DNA of 5,536 bases from contig JAOZPI010000034.1 in NCBI GenBank assembly GCA_029932835.1, forward strand, positions 1-5,536, given 5' to 3'. Positions within the stretch are counted from its first letter, which is position 1; every line of letters starts with the position of its first letter. This DNA is from an archaeon (GTDB lineage: Archaea > Altiarchaeota > Altiarchaeia > JAFGQM01). Below, piece by piece: positions 1 through 5,047 of the stretch. Under the pieces are notes generated by a model that was not told the DNA's origin, ran no database searches, and worked only from the letters and a program-made list of their open reading frames with translations. The position numbers were made by a program, and so were the translations under genes.

Positions 1-763
1 CCTTTTTGTCAAAAAGGCTTTGGTGCACATGCATCCCGGTTCCATTAACGCCAAAGATTGGCTTTGGCATAAAGGTTGCGTAGAGATCATGCACGCTCGC
101 CACTGCCTTGAATGCAAACTTCAGGGTGAGCGTACTATCGGCTGTTTTGAGTGCAGGCCCATACTGGAAGTCTATTTCATGCTGACCCCCAGCTACCTCA
201 TGATGGCTCATTTCTACATGGATACCCATCCTCTCCAGAGCGAGTACCATATCCCTTCTGACTCCATAAGCCTGGTCTGCCGATAGATCAAAGTATCCGG
301 CGTTATCATGGGGGAGGGGGGCGATAACATCACCAGTCCTCTTAAACAGGAAGAACTCCAGCTCTGGGCCTGTGTTATAATAAAATCCCATTTCCTCGGC
401 CTCCGCCATATTGCGCTTTAGAATGTATCGGGGATCTCCCTCAAATGGTTTCCCATCTGGCATATAAACATCGCATATGAGCCTCGCGGTACTCCCCGAA
501 TCCGTGACCCGCCAAGGGATAACAGTATAGGTGCTAGGGTCTGGCATCAGGTACATATCGCTCTCGCATATCCGCGTAAAGCCCTCAATTGAGGATCCAT
601 CGAACCAGGTCCCCTTTTCCAGGGATTCGCCCAAGTCCTCCACCGGTATTGTCAAGCTCTTCACCGTACCGAACAAATCGGTAAACTGAAGATCCACAAA
701 TTTCACTCCATCCTTTTTGGCCCTTTCCAGAACAGCCTCCTTTTCTCTATTTATGCTTTCCAT
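1..763 (-). CDS. glnA: Glutamine synthetase, type I-alpha (N-terminal 254 codons; C-terminus beyond the window)
   Basis: Makes glutamine from glutamate, ammonia and ATP; the family forms cytoplasmic dodecamers. Reading leftward from the ATG at 763, the frame is open to the window edge, about 57% of a usual I-alpha enzyme of roughly 440 residues. Visible motifs are the beta-grasp N-domain with FDGSSIEGF (residues 54-62), the ELE metal ligands (134-136), HHEV (187-190), GGQHEID (192-198), and FMPKPIFG followed by NGTGMHVHQS (231-249), which includes the catalytic-site His245. Arg64 aligns with Arg62 of Bacillus subtilis GS, the residue tied to glutamine feedback in I-alpha enzymes. Adenylylation status cannot be judged because the C-terminal half is missing. 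An in-frame ATG at 811 would add 16 lysine-rich residues. I prefer 763 because it gives the family's usual N-terminus, although no strong ribosome binding site precedes it. The gene is transcribed divergently from lrp. Confidence 0.97.
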   Translation of the reverse strand, partial: MESINREKEAVLERAKKDGVKFVDLQFTDLFGTVKSLTIPVEDLGESLEKGTWFDGSSIEGFTRICESDMYLMPDPSTYTVIPWRVTDSGSTARLICDVYMPDGKPFEGDPRYILKRNMAEAEEMGFYYNTGPELEFFLFKRTGDVIAPLPHDNAGYFDLSADQAYGVRRDMVLALERMGIHVEMSHHEVAGGQHEIDFQYGPALKTADSTLTLKFAFKAVASVHDLYATFMPKPIFGVNGTGMHVHQSLFDKK

Positions 764-790
764 TTTGGATATTTTGTCCTTTTGTTTAAA

Positions 791-814
791 ATTATGCGGT
801 AATTTATGCATAAT
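791..814. promoter_or_regulatory. Perfect inverted repeat, candidate glnA operator
   Basis: ATTATGC (791-797) and GCATAAT (808-814) are perfect reverse complements separated by 10 bases, so equivalent positions lie about 1.6 helical turns apart. The repeat sits 20-45 bases downstream (in the glnA direction) of the candidate TATA box, over the predicted transcription start, where a bound protein would block RNA polymerase. It is not the GGAA-N8-TTCC operator of NrpR. The divergent Lrp-family regulator is an obvious candidate ligand, by position only. Confidence 0.45.
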
Positions 815-833
815 CCTTTAAAAATGTTTGTTT

Positions 834-841
834 TTTATAAA
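834..841 (-). promoter_or_regulatory. Candidate TATA box for glnA
   Basis: TTTATAAA is a self-complementary archaeal TATA-like octamer in an A+T-rich stretch. Read leftward it predicts a transcript start near 810, leaving a leader of about 47 bases before the ATG at 763. Because the box is symmetrical it could also serve the plus strand. An alternative minus-strand box, TTTTTAAA, lies near 817-825. Confidence 0.4.
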
Positions 842-954
842 GATTTTTTAAAAAAGAGCATAAAAATAAGGAAAATCAAAAAGCTGGATTAAGCGGAAAC
901 TCATGAAGGGGAGGAACAAACAATGATTTTTGCAGTGATTTTTGATTTATAAAG

Positions 955-965
955 TGCACAGTGCA
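955..965. repeat. 11-base palindrome TGCAC-A-GTGCA
   Basis: Two perfect 5-base half-sites flank a central A, just after the stop of the 9-codon reading frame and about 40 bases upstream of the lrp TATA-like element. The size and symmetry would suit a dimeric regulator, but a single short palindrome can also arise by chance. Confidence 0.25.
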
Positions 966-1005
966 ACTCTATAGGACAAGGGCTGGGGGCCTCTGGAGGG
1001 CATAC

Positions 1006-1036
1006 AATATATTAATAAGAAGAGGGTAATATTAAT
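1006..1036 (+). promoter_or_regulatory. Candidate lrp-thiE promoter with duplicated ATATTAAT element
   Basis: AATATATTAA at 1006-1015 resembles an archaeal TATA box. ATATTAAT occurs exactly twice, at 1009-1016 and 1029-1036, offset by 20 bases or about two helical turns, so both copies face the same side of the DNA. The second copy is part of the palindrome TAATATTA (1027-1034). Either copy could be the TATA box, and the pair could also be an autoregulatory site for the Lrp protein. Predicted starts are near 1036 or 1057. Confidence 0.4.
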
Positions 1037-1099
1037 GTGAGATCATAATAGAGAACCACAACAGAGAGTTTGTAGGGGGTGAATAGGGAAAAGCGGACG

Positions 1100-1549
1100 A
1101 TGGAGAGAATAGATGACCTGGATTTGAAGATAATCAAGGAGCTGCAAAGGGAGGGAAGAGCGAGCTTTAGGGACATAGCAGAGAAGATAGGCGTCTCAGA
1201 GGGGACTGTGTATAACAGGGTAAACAAGTTGGTTAACAACCGTATTATCAGAAGGTTTATACCAGATATAGATTATACAAAGCTCGGATATGACATAACA
1301 GTGCTGATAGGGGTTGTAGCTGAGGGGAGGAAACTCCCAGATATTGAGAGGAGGATAACAAAATCCCCAAATGTAAGCGCTGTGTATGATGTTACTGGCG
1401 AGTATGACGCGATTATAGTCGCACAGTTTAAGAATAGAGGAGAATTAAATGATTTTGTAAAGGGGTTACTATCAGTGGAGGGTGTGAGGAGGACGAATAC
1501 CATGCTTGTTCTGAACACAATGAAGGAGGAGCATGGCGTGTGGTTGTAG
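1100..1549 (+). CDS. Lrp/AsnC-family transcriptional regulator
   Basis: A 149-residue DNA-binding regulator of the usual Lrp length. The N-terminal winged helix-turn-helix spans about residues 5-55, with the predicted first helix SFRDIAEKIG and recognition helix SEGTVYNRVNKL (33-44). The RAM effector-binding domain follows (about 65-140) with a recognisable beta-alpha-beta pattern, the GEYD motif (100-103) and the closing strand TNTMLVLNT. Family members form dimers and octamers and respond to amino acids. The frame also allows a GTG at 1079, which adds seven residues (VNREKRT). I prefer the ATG at 1100 because the product then begins with the typical MERIDDLDLKII, and AGGG lies about 10 bases upstream. 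The gene is divergent from glnA and only 9 bases from thiE, so co-transcription with thiE is likely. Its targets are not shown by the sequence; glnA and its own promoter are reasonable guesses. Confidence 0.95.
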   Translation: MERIDDLDLKIIKELQREGRASFRDIAEKIGVSEGTVYNRVNKLVNNRIIRRFIPDIDYTKLGYDITVLIGVVAEGRKLPDIERRITKSPNVSAVYDVTGEYDAIIVAQFKNRGELNDFVKGLLSVEGVRRTNTMLVLNTMKEEHGVWL

Positions 1550-1558
1550 AGAAAAGAG

Positions 1559-2227
1559 ATGGAATTACCTGCCTCTTTTTACTTTATTGCAGATGGGCAG
1601 TCTGCAGGAGATATATTAACAAGGGTGCAAGAGGCAATAAATGGGGGGGCACAAATAGTCCAATACAGGGAAAAGCGCAGAAGTGTTGCAGAAAGGTGGG
1701 CCAGAGAAATCATGGCGTTGTGCAAGGGGAAAGCACTATTTATAATAAACGACCATGTGGAACTCGCACAAAGGGTAGGAGCAGACGGGGTGCATATAGG
1801 GCAGGAGGATATGGAGTGTAGAAAGGCGCGAGAGGAGATAAGGGGTATCATGGGGGTTAGCACACATAATGTTGAGGAAGCTGTAAGAGCAGAAGAGTGT
1901 GGAGCAGATTATATTGGCGTGGGACCTGTGTTTAAGAGCAAAACAAAGACGGAAAGGATCCCCATCGGACTTGATGAGCTGAAGAAAATCAGAAGGGCGG
2001 TGTCAATACCTATAGTGGCAATAGGGGGGATAACCCTAGAAAACGCCGGGCTTGTCTTAAAGAGCGGAGCGGATACAATATGTGCAATCTCTGCGGTCTC
2101 AGGGGACACAGAGAGAACAGTACGCAGGTTTAACCAGATTATATCAGAACATCGGAGGAGGGAAAAGGAGGAGGGAGGGAATAAACCCAGAGAGGATACT
2201 ACTTCCCCCGCAGGCGCTCAGAGATAA
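1559..2227 (+). CDS. thiE: Thiamine phosphate synthase ThiE
   Basis: Joins HMP pyrophosphate to thiazole phosphate, giving thiamine phosphate and pyrophosphate. The 222-residue product has the TIM-barrel family motifs in order: QYREK (35-39, pyrimidine site), INDH (63-66), HIGQED (79-84, ending in the Mg-binding Asp), GVSTHN (99-104), GADYIGVGPVF (115-125) followed by the SKTK loop, VAIGGI (153-158) and the phosphate-binding AISAV (176-180). The family domain ends near residue 198. The last 25 or so residues are highly charged (HRRREKEEGG and onward) and are encoded by a purine-rich stretch that runs into the 3' end of thi4 on the other strand, a 29-base tail-to-tail overlap. The start follows the lrp stop by 9 bases with only a weak purine-rich site (GAGAAAAGAG), so translation may be coupled to lrp. 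Confidence 0.96.
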   Translation: MELPASFYFIADGQSAGDILTRVQEAINGGAQIVQYREKRRSVAERWAREIMALCKGKALFIINDHVELAQRVGADGVHIGQEDMECRKAREEIRGIMGVSTHNVEEAVRAEECGADYIGVGPVFKSKTKTERIPIGLDELKKIRRAVSIPIVAIGGITLENAGLVLKSGADTICAISAVSGDTERTVRRFNQIISEHRRREKEEGGNKPREDTTSPAGAQR

Positions 2228-2981
2228 GAGAGGCGACCCTTCTTCCAGAGAGCAACATTCCGCCAAAGATCGGCCCCATCCTGGGGCGCCCAAATGCAGC
2301 ATTTGCTGCCATTCCAGCTACAAATACATGCGGAGCGACCTCTCTTGTAAATTCAACACAATCCTGTTCGCCCTGAGTCGCGTCCATAGACCTCTCTCCC
2401 ATTATGGAACCTGTCTCTGTGTAGAGCTTTGTTCCTGTCTTTTTCTCAAGTACAGAAAGGATTTCAAGCGGGTGTCCAGTAGCCTCAATGAGGTAGCTGC
2501 AGCGTATTGTGAGAGGGTCTACATGCAGACCTGCCATCTCCACTGGTGTCCAGTTTATGACAAGGCCGGAAACCCGATTTTCTTTAAATATGACATCCTC
2601 AACAGCAACAGAGTTAAATATCTTCGCCCCCGCCTTTATAGCCTTTGAGCATATTGTAGACGCCGCCTCAACAGAATCTGCCACATAGTAGCCAGGTGAG
2701 TATTGGGAGTAAGTAATACCAAATTCATCAAGTACCTCCTTCCCCTCCTCTTGAACAACAATCTGGTTGAAGAGCATGCCCCCACCCCACATTCCCCCTC
2801 CAGGGGAGAGCTTCTTTTCAAATATGCTGACCCTGTGCCCGTCCTTAGCTAGATAATACGCTGCCGTCATACCCGCAGGGCCTGCGCCCGCTATCGCCAC
2901 ATCTATGTCTAAGGATTCTTTAAACTTCTGTGTGTACGAATCTACAATAGCCCGTGTGATTTGTATTTCATCTAGATCCAT
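2199..2981 (-). CDS. thi4: Sulfide-dependent thiamine thiazole synthase (archaeal Thi4)
   Basis: Forms the thiazole moiety of thiamine from NAD, glycine and a sulfur source. The 260-residue product shows an N-terminal dinucleotide-binding fold with GAGPAG (32-37) and the ribose-binding acidic residue in FEKK (Glu55), the glycine-rich GGGMWGGGMLF (61-71), NWTPVEMAG (143-151), EATGH (166-170), and the family's C-terminal signature VAGMAANAAFGRPRMGPIFG (221-240). The residue aligned with the suicidal sulfur-donating Cys of yeast Thi4 is His153 in GLHVDP. In characterised methanococcal homologues this His form uses free sulfide catalytically, so the same is inferred here. The ATG at 2981 is preceded by GGGTGTGA at a good distance. 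The gene converges on thiE, which uses its product, and is divergent from the SepCysS unit. No TPP riboswitch motif was seen upstream. Confidence 0.96.
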   Translation of the reverse strand: MDLDEIQITRAIVDSYTQKFKESLDIDVAIAGAGPAGMTAAYYLAKDGHRVSIFEKKLSPGGGMWGGGMLFNQIVVQEEGKEVLDEFGITYSQYSPGYYVADSVEAASTICSKAIKAGAKIFNSVAVEDVIFKENRVSGLVINWTPVEMAGLHVDPLTIRCSYLIEATGHPLEILSVLEKKTGTKLYTETGSIMGERSMDATQGEQDCVEFTREVAPHVFVAGMAANAAFGRPRMGPIFGGMLLSGRRVASLISERLRGK

Positions 2982-2985
2982 TGTC

Positions 2986-2993
2986 TCACACCC
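2986..2993 (-). promoter_or_regulatory. Ribosome binding site of thi4
   Basis: On the minus strand GGGTGTGA lies 4 bases before the ATG at 2981. It partly matches the archaeal 16S anti-Shine-Dalgarno sequence (GGTG core) and supports this start. It implies that the thi4 transcript has a leader, unlike the gene on the other side of this intergenic region. Confidence 0.5.
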
Positions 2994-3010
2994 AAAAAGA
3001 CAGAAACCTG

Positions 3011-3020
3011 TATATTTTAA
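3011..3020 (+). promoter_or_regulatory. Candidate TATA box for the 58-residue gene and SepCysS
   Basis: TATATTTTAA is centred about 29 bases before the ATG at 3045, and the purine-rich AGAAACC just upstream could act as a BRE. The predicted transcript start falls at or within a few bases of the ATG, so the first gene would be translated from a leaderless message. That agrees with the absence of a ribosome binding site before 3045. Confidence 0.5.
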
Positions 3021-3028
3021 TCCAAGTC

Positions 3029-3037
3029 TTAATAAAT
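3029..3037 (-). promoter_or_regulatory. Candidate TATA box for thi4
   Basis: The minus strand reads ATTTATTAA here. A start about 25-28 bases downstream would fall near 3006, giving a leader of roughly 25 bases that includes the GGGTGTGA site. The TTAAAATATA at 3011-3020 is an alternative, but it would place the transcript start inside or past that site. Confidence 0.4.
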
Positions 3038-3044
3038 TAATGCA

Positions 3045-3221
3045 ATGACACGGATTGTAGATGAATTATTTGCAGCTCTATTTGCACTAACTGATATAAG
3101 GCAACTAATGAGGGAAACCAAACCAAGTTATAAACTAACGGAAGAACAGAGAAAATTCCTAGAAAAAAAAATTTCGCGTGTGAGAGACTCTTTAGATGTT
3201 ATAGAGCGGGAATTTAGATAG
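3045..3221 (+). CDS. 58-residue helical protein coupled to SepCysS; candidate truncated SepCysE-like docking protein
   Basis: A complete small gene, ATG to TAG. The product looks all-helical: a hydrophobic N-terminal helix (VDELFAALFALTDIRQLMRE, residues 5-24), a short break KPSYK (26-30), and a charged helix beginning LTEEQRKFLEKK (31-42) and running to the end. There is no signal peptide, metal motif or DNA-binding motif. Codon use (AGG/AGA for Arg) is like that of the neighbours. SepCysS starts 16 bases later in a different frame, with a stop codon (3232-3234) just before its ATG, so the two are coupled but not fused. It is known from surveys of the Sep-tRNA pathway that C-terminally truncated homologues of SepCysE, the scaffold for SepRS-SepCysS, occur fused to or next to SepCysS. 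I infer this identity from position, size and helical character; I have not matched the sequence. Existence of the gene is likely (0.85); the function is less certain (about 0.55). Confidence 0.8.
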   Translation: MTRIVDELFAALFALTDIRQLMRETKPSYKLTEEQRKFLEKKISRVRDSLDVIEREFR

Positions 3222-3237
3222 AAGCCTTATCTAGAAG

Positions 3238-4413
3238 ATGGGAAAAACAGCTAATTTAGATATCCGGGAAAGAGAAGAAAAATACATAAACATACAACCA
3301 ATACAAGCAGCTGGGAGGCTAACAGCAGATGCCATGAAGGCCATAATCGCATACGGTGACGGCTACTCTACATGCGATTTGTGCCTAAAACCATTTCGCC
3401 TTGATTTTATAAAGAAACCACCAATCGCAGATTTCTATACAGAGCTTGCTGAGTTCGTGAATATGGATGTAGCCAGGGTGATGCCAGGAGCACGGAGGGC
3501 GTTTCAGGCGGTTGCATTGGCATTGCTGAGGCGTGGAGATATCGCTCTCATCAGCTCTCTGGGGCACTATACACTCGCACTGGCTATTGAGGAGGCTGGA
3601 GCCGAGTGGAGGGAGATACCAAAGAACGAGGACAACATCCTAACCGCTGAGGCTACGGCAGAGAAAATTGAGAGGGTGAAGAGGGAAAACGGAAAGCTTC
3701 CAAAGTTGATAGCAATGCACCACTTTGATTATCAGTATGGGAATGAACATGAAATTAGGGAGATTATCAAGATCGGGCACGAGTATGGAATCCCTGTCCT
3801 CTACAACGGAGCGTATACCATAGGGGTTATGGAGGTTGATGGGAAAAAGCTCGGAGCAGACTTTCTTGTGGGCTCTGGGCACAAATCCATGGCCTCGCCT
3901 GCGCCGACAGGGGTTCTCGCGATGGATGAGGAGTGGGCTAAGGTTGTTCTTAGGACTACAGACGCAAGAGGGGACATAACAGGAAGAAAATTTGGCATAA
4001 AGGAGGTACATCTCCTCGGTTGTACTGTGATGGGAGCCCCCCTACTGGGGATGATGGCATCGTTTCCGCACGTGAGAGAAAGGGTAAAACATTGGGGGGA
4101 GGAGGTAAAAAAGTCCAATTACTTTATCAAGGAAATGTTAAAGATAGAGGGAACCAAATGCCTGAGCGAATATCCACGAAGACACACACTCACACGTGTG
4201 TTTACCGGGGGGTTTGACAAAGTTGCGAAGACACACAAGAAGGGAGGCTTTTTTCTGACAAAGGAGCTCTCCAAACGCAGAATAACCGGGCCATTTCCAG
4301 GAGCAACCAAGGAGTGGAAACTGAATACATACGGACTGACTTGGGAGCAGGTTAGGTACACAGCGAATGCGTTCAAGGAAATCGCAGAGGCATACGGGCT
4401 AAGGGTTGAATGA
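3238..4413 (+). CDS. pscS: O-phospho-L-seryl-tRNA:Cys-tRNA synthase (SepCysS)
   Basis: PLP-dependent enzyme that turns phosphoseryl-tRNA(Cys), made by SepRS, into Cys-tRNA(Cys) using a sulfur donor. The 391-residue length fits the family. INIQPIQAAG (17-26) and GDGYSTCDLC (40-49) mark the N-terminal part. The three conserved sulfur-handling or Fe-S cysteines are present as Cys46, Cys49 and Cys262 (LLGCT). The PLP lysine is Lys216 in GSGHKSMAS (212-220), with His110-Tyr111, Asp164, YGN (167-169) and Asn190 at the expected active-site positions. The C-terminal YGLTWEQV (365-372) is also typical. Several usual residues differ: MPGAR (82-86) where methanogen enzymes have THGAR, and TVMGAP (263-268) where they have TSRGAP. 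The ATG is the only possible start because an in-frame stop lies two codons upstream; the ribosome binding site is weak. Likely co-transcribed with the 58-residue gene. SepRS is not in the window. Confidence 0.95.
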   Translation: MGKTANLDIREREEKYINIQPIQAAGRLTADAMKAIIAYGDGYSTCDLCLKPFRLDFIKKPPIADFYTELAEFVNMDVARVMPGARRAFQAVALALLRRGDIALISSLGHYTLALAIEEAGAEWREIPKNEDNILTAEATAEKIERVKRENGKLPKLIAMHHFDYQYGNEHEIREIIKIGHEYGIPVLYNGAYTIGVMEVDGKKLGADFLVGSGHKSMASPAPTGVLAMDEEWAKVVLRTTDARGDITGRKFGIKEVHLLGCTVMGAPLLGMMASFPHVRERVKHWGEEVKKSNYFIKEMLKIEGTKCLSEYPRRHTLTRVFTGGFDKVAKTHKKGGFFLTKELSKRRITGPFPGATKEWKLNTYGLTWEQVRYTANAFKEIAEAYGLRVE

Positions 4414-4420
4414 AGGGGGT

Positions 4421-4431
4421 GTTTTTATTTT
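4421..4431 (+). terminator. T-rich stretch after SepCysS, possible terminator
   Basis: GTTTTTATTTT begins 8 bases after the SepCysS stop codon. Archaeal RNA polymerase often terminates at such T tracts without a hairpin. A separate TATA box follows immediately, which fits the end of one transcription unit and the start of another. Confidence 0.4.
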
Positions 4432-4436
4432 GCAAA

Positions 4437-4444
4437 TTTATAAT
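4437..4444 (+). promoter_or_regulatory. Candidate TATA box of the por operon
   Basis: TTTATAAT in an A+T-rich stretch predicts a transcript start near 4464-4468. That would exclude the upstream in-frame starts (TTG 4406, ATG 4457) and leave a leader of about 15 bases before the ATG at 4481. Confidence 0.5.
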
Positions 4445-4470
4445 TACATCTCTTTTATGGCTCCTGACCT

Positions 4471-4480
4471 AAGAGAGAGG
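4471..4480 (+). promoter_or_regulatory. Purine-rich site deciding the porC start
   Basis: AAGAGAGAGG directly precedes the ATG at 4481. It is the only purine-rich tract close to any of the candidate starts inside the predicted transcript. Its spacing to the ATG is short, so the match to a Shine-Dalgarno site is imperfect. Confidence 0.3.
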
Positions 4481-5047
4481 ATGGAGAAGGGAGTGCTTGA
4501 GATAAGGATACATGGTCGCGGAGGACAAGGGGGGAAAACTGCTGCTCAATTCATTGCGGAAGCGGGCATGGATGAGGGCAAATACATACAGGCCTTCCCA
4601 GAATACGGACCGGAGAGGAGCGGAGCCCCGGTAACTGCATATGCGCGCATCTCCAATGAGCGAATCTCTCTGTATCAGCCGGTGTATCACCCAGATATTG
4701 TACTTGTTATAGATCCCACACTTATTGGCCAGGTGGATGTTGTGGAGGGTATGAACAAGGACGGAATTCTCATCGTGAATACGAACAAGAGCCCAGAGGA
4801 GATAAAAAAACTCACAGGATTTGGAGGAAAGATCTACACGGTAGACGCTACAAGGATTGCAATAGAGGCTACTGGAGCGAATAAACCCAATGTTCCAATA
4901 TTAGGAGCTATGATAAAGGTCACAGGGGCTATAAGCTTGGAGAGTGTAGAGAATAAGATAAGACAAAAGTTTCTGAAAAAGTTGGGAGAAGAGAAAACAG
5001 AAGCGACAGTCAAGGCTATAAGAAGGGCATATGAGGAGGTCAAATAA
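4481..5047 (+). CDS. porC: Pyruvate:ferredoxin oxidoreductase, gamma subunit
   Basis: Gamma subunit of the heteromeric oxidoreductase that interconverts pyruvate + CoA and acetyl-CoA + CO2 with ferredoxin. With the ATG at 4481 the product is 188 residues, the normal size. It shows the family opening EIRIHGRGGQGGKTAAQ (7-23), QAFPEYGPERSGAPVTAYARI (37-57) and the closing NVPILGAMIKVTGAI (137-151). The frame is open back to a TTG at 4406 that overlaps SepCysS, but the extra 25 residues are not family-like and lie upstream of the predicted promoter. The gene order gamma-delta-alpha and the one-base overlap with porD match archaeal por operons. A related 2-oxoacid oxidoreductase (for example 2-oxoisovalerate) is the main alternative; the downstream sequence favours pyruvate. 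Confidence 0.93.
   Translation: MEKGVLEIRIHGRGGQGGKTAAQFIAEAGMDEGKYIQAFPEYGPERSGAPVTAYARISNERISLYQPVYHPDIVLVIDPTLIGQVDVVEGMNKDGILIVNTNKSPEEIKKLTGFGGKIYTVDATRIAIEATGANKPNVPILGAMIKVTGAISLESVENKIRQKFLKKLGEEKTEATVKAIRRAYEEVK

Larger units (their letters stand above)
764..1099. other. Divergent glnA-lrp control region
   Basis: This 336-base stretch between the glnA and lrp start codons has no convincing protein gene. The left half (about 770-890) is very A+T-rich and holds the likely glnA promoter and an inverted repeat. The middle holds a 9-codon reading frame (923-952, MIFAVIFDL) with a good Shine-Dalgarno match (GGAGG at 910-914, 8 bases before its ATG), followed at once by an 11-base palindrome. 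The right part carries the likely lrp promoter with an 8-base direct repeat. I see no riboswitch or structured RNA. Confidence 0.8.

Noticed and set aside
20..286. 88-codon plus-strand frame
   Set aside because: It lies antisense within glnA, whose minus-strand frame carries all expected catalytic motifs; the plus frame resembles nothing.
764..811. N-terminal extension of glutamine synthetase from the ATG at 811
   Set aside because: The added 16 residues are lysine-rich and not family-like, and the region overlaps the inverted repeat and predicted transcript start. It cannot be fully excluded because a leaderless start there is possible.
985..1001. GC-rich imperfect hairpin GCCTC-TG-GAGG
   Set aside because: The uninterrupted stem is about four bases with a two-base loop, too weak to call a terminator or RNA structure.
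1540..1821. 93-codon plus-strand frame overlapping thiE
   Set aside because: An out-of-frame shadow of thiE, which has every family motif.
2082..2648. 188-codon plus-strand frame
   Set aside because: It overlaps the end of thiE and most of thi4 antisense. Its composition is incoherent and thi4 is certain.
2982..3044. TPP riboswitch upstream of thi4
   Set aside because: The space is short and A+T-rich and lacks the CUGAGA-type thi-box motifs; no such motif was seen upstream of thiE either.
4001..4016. AGGAG and CTCCT inverted repeat, with an internal ribosome-binding-like sequence
   Set aside because: It lies inside the well-conserved SepCysS codons before Cys262, has only a 5-base stem, and no gene starts after it.
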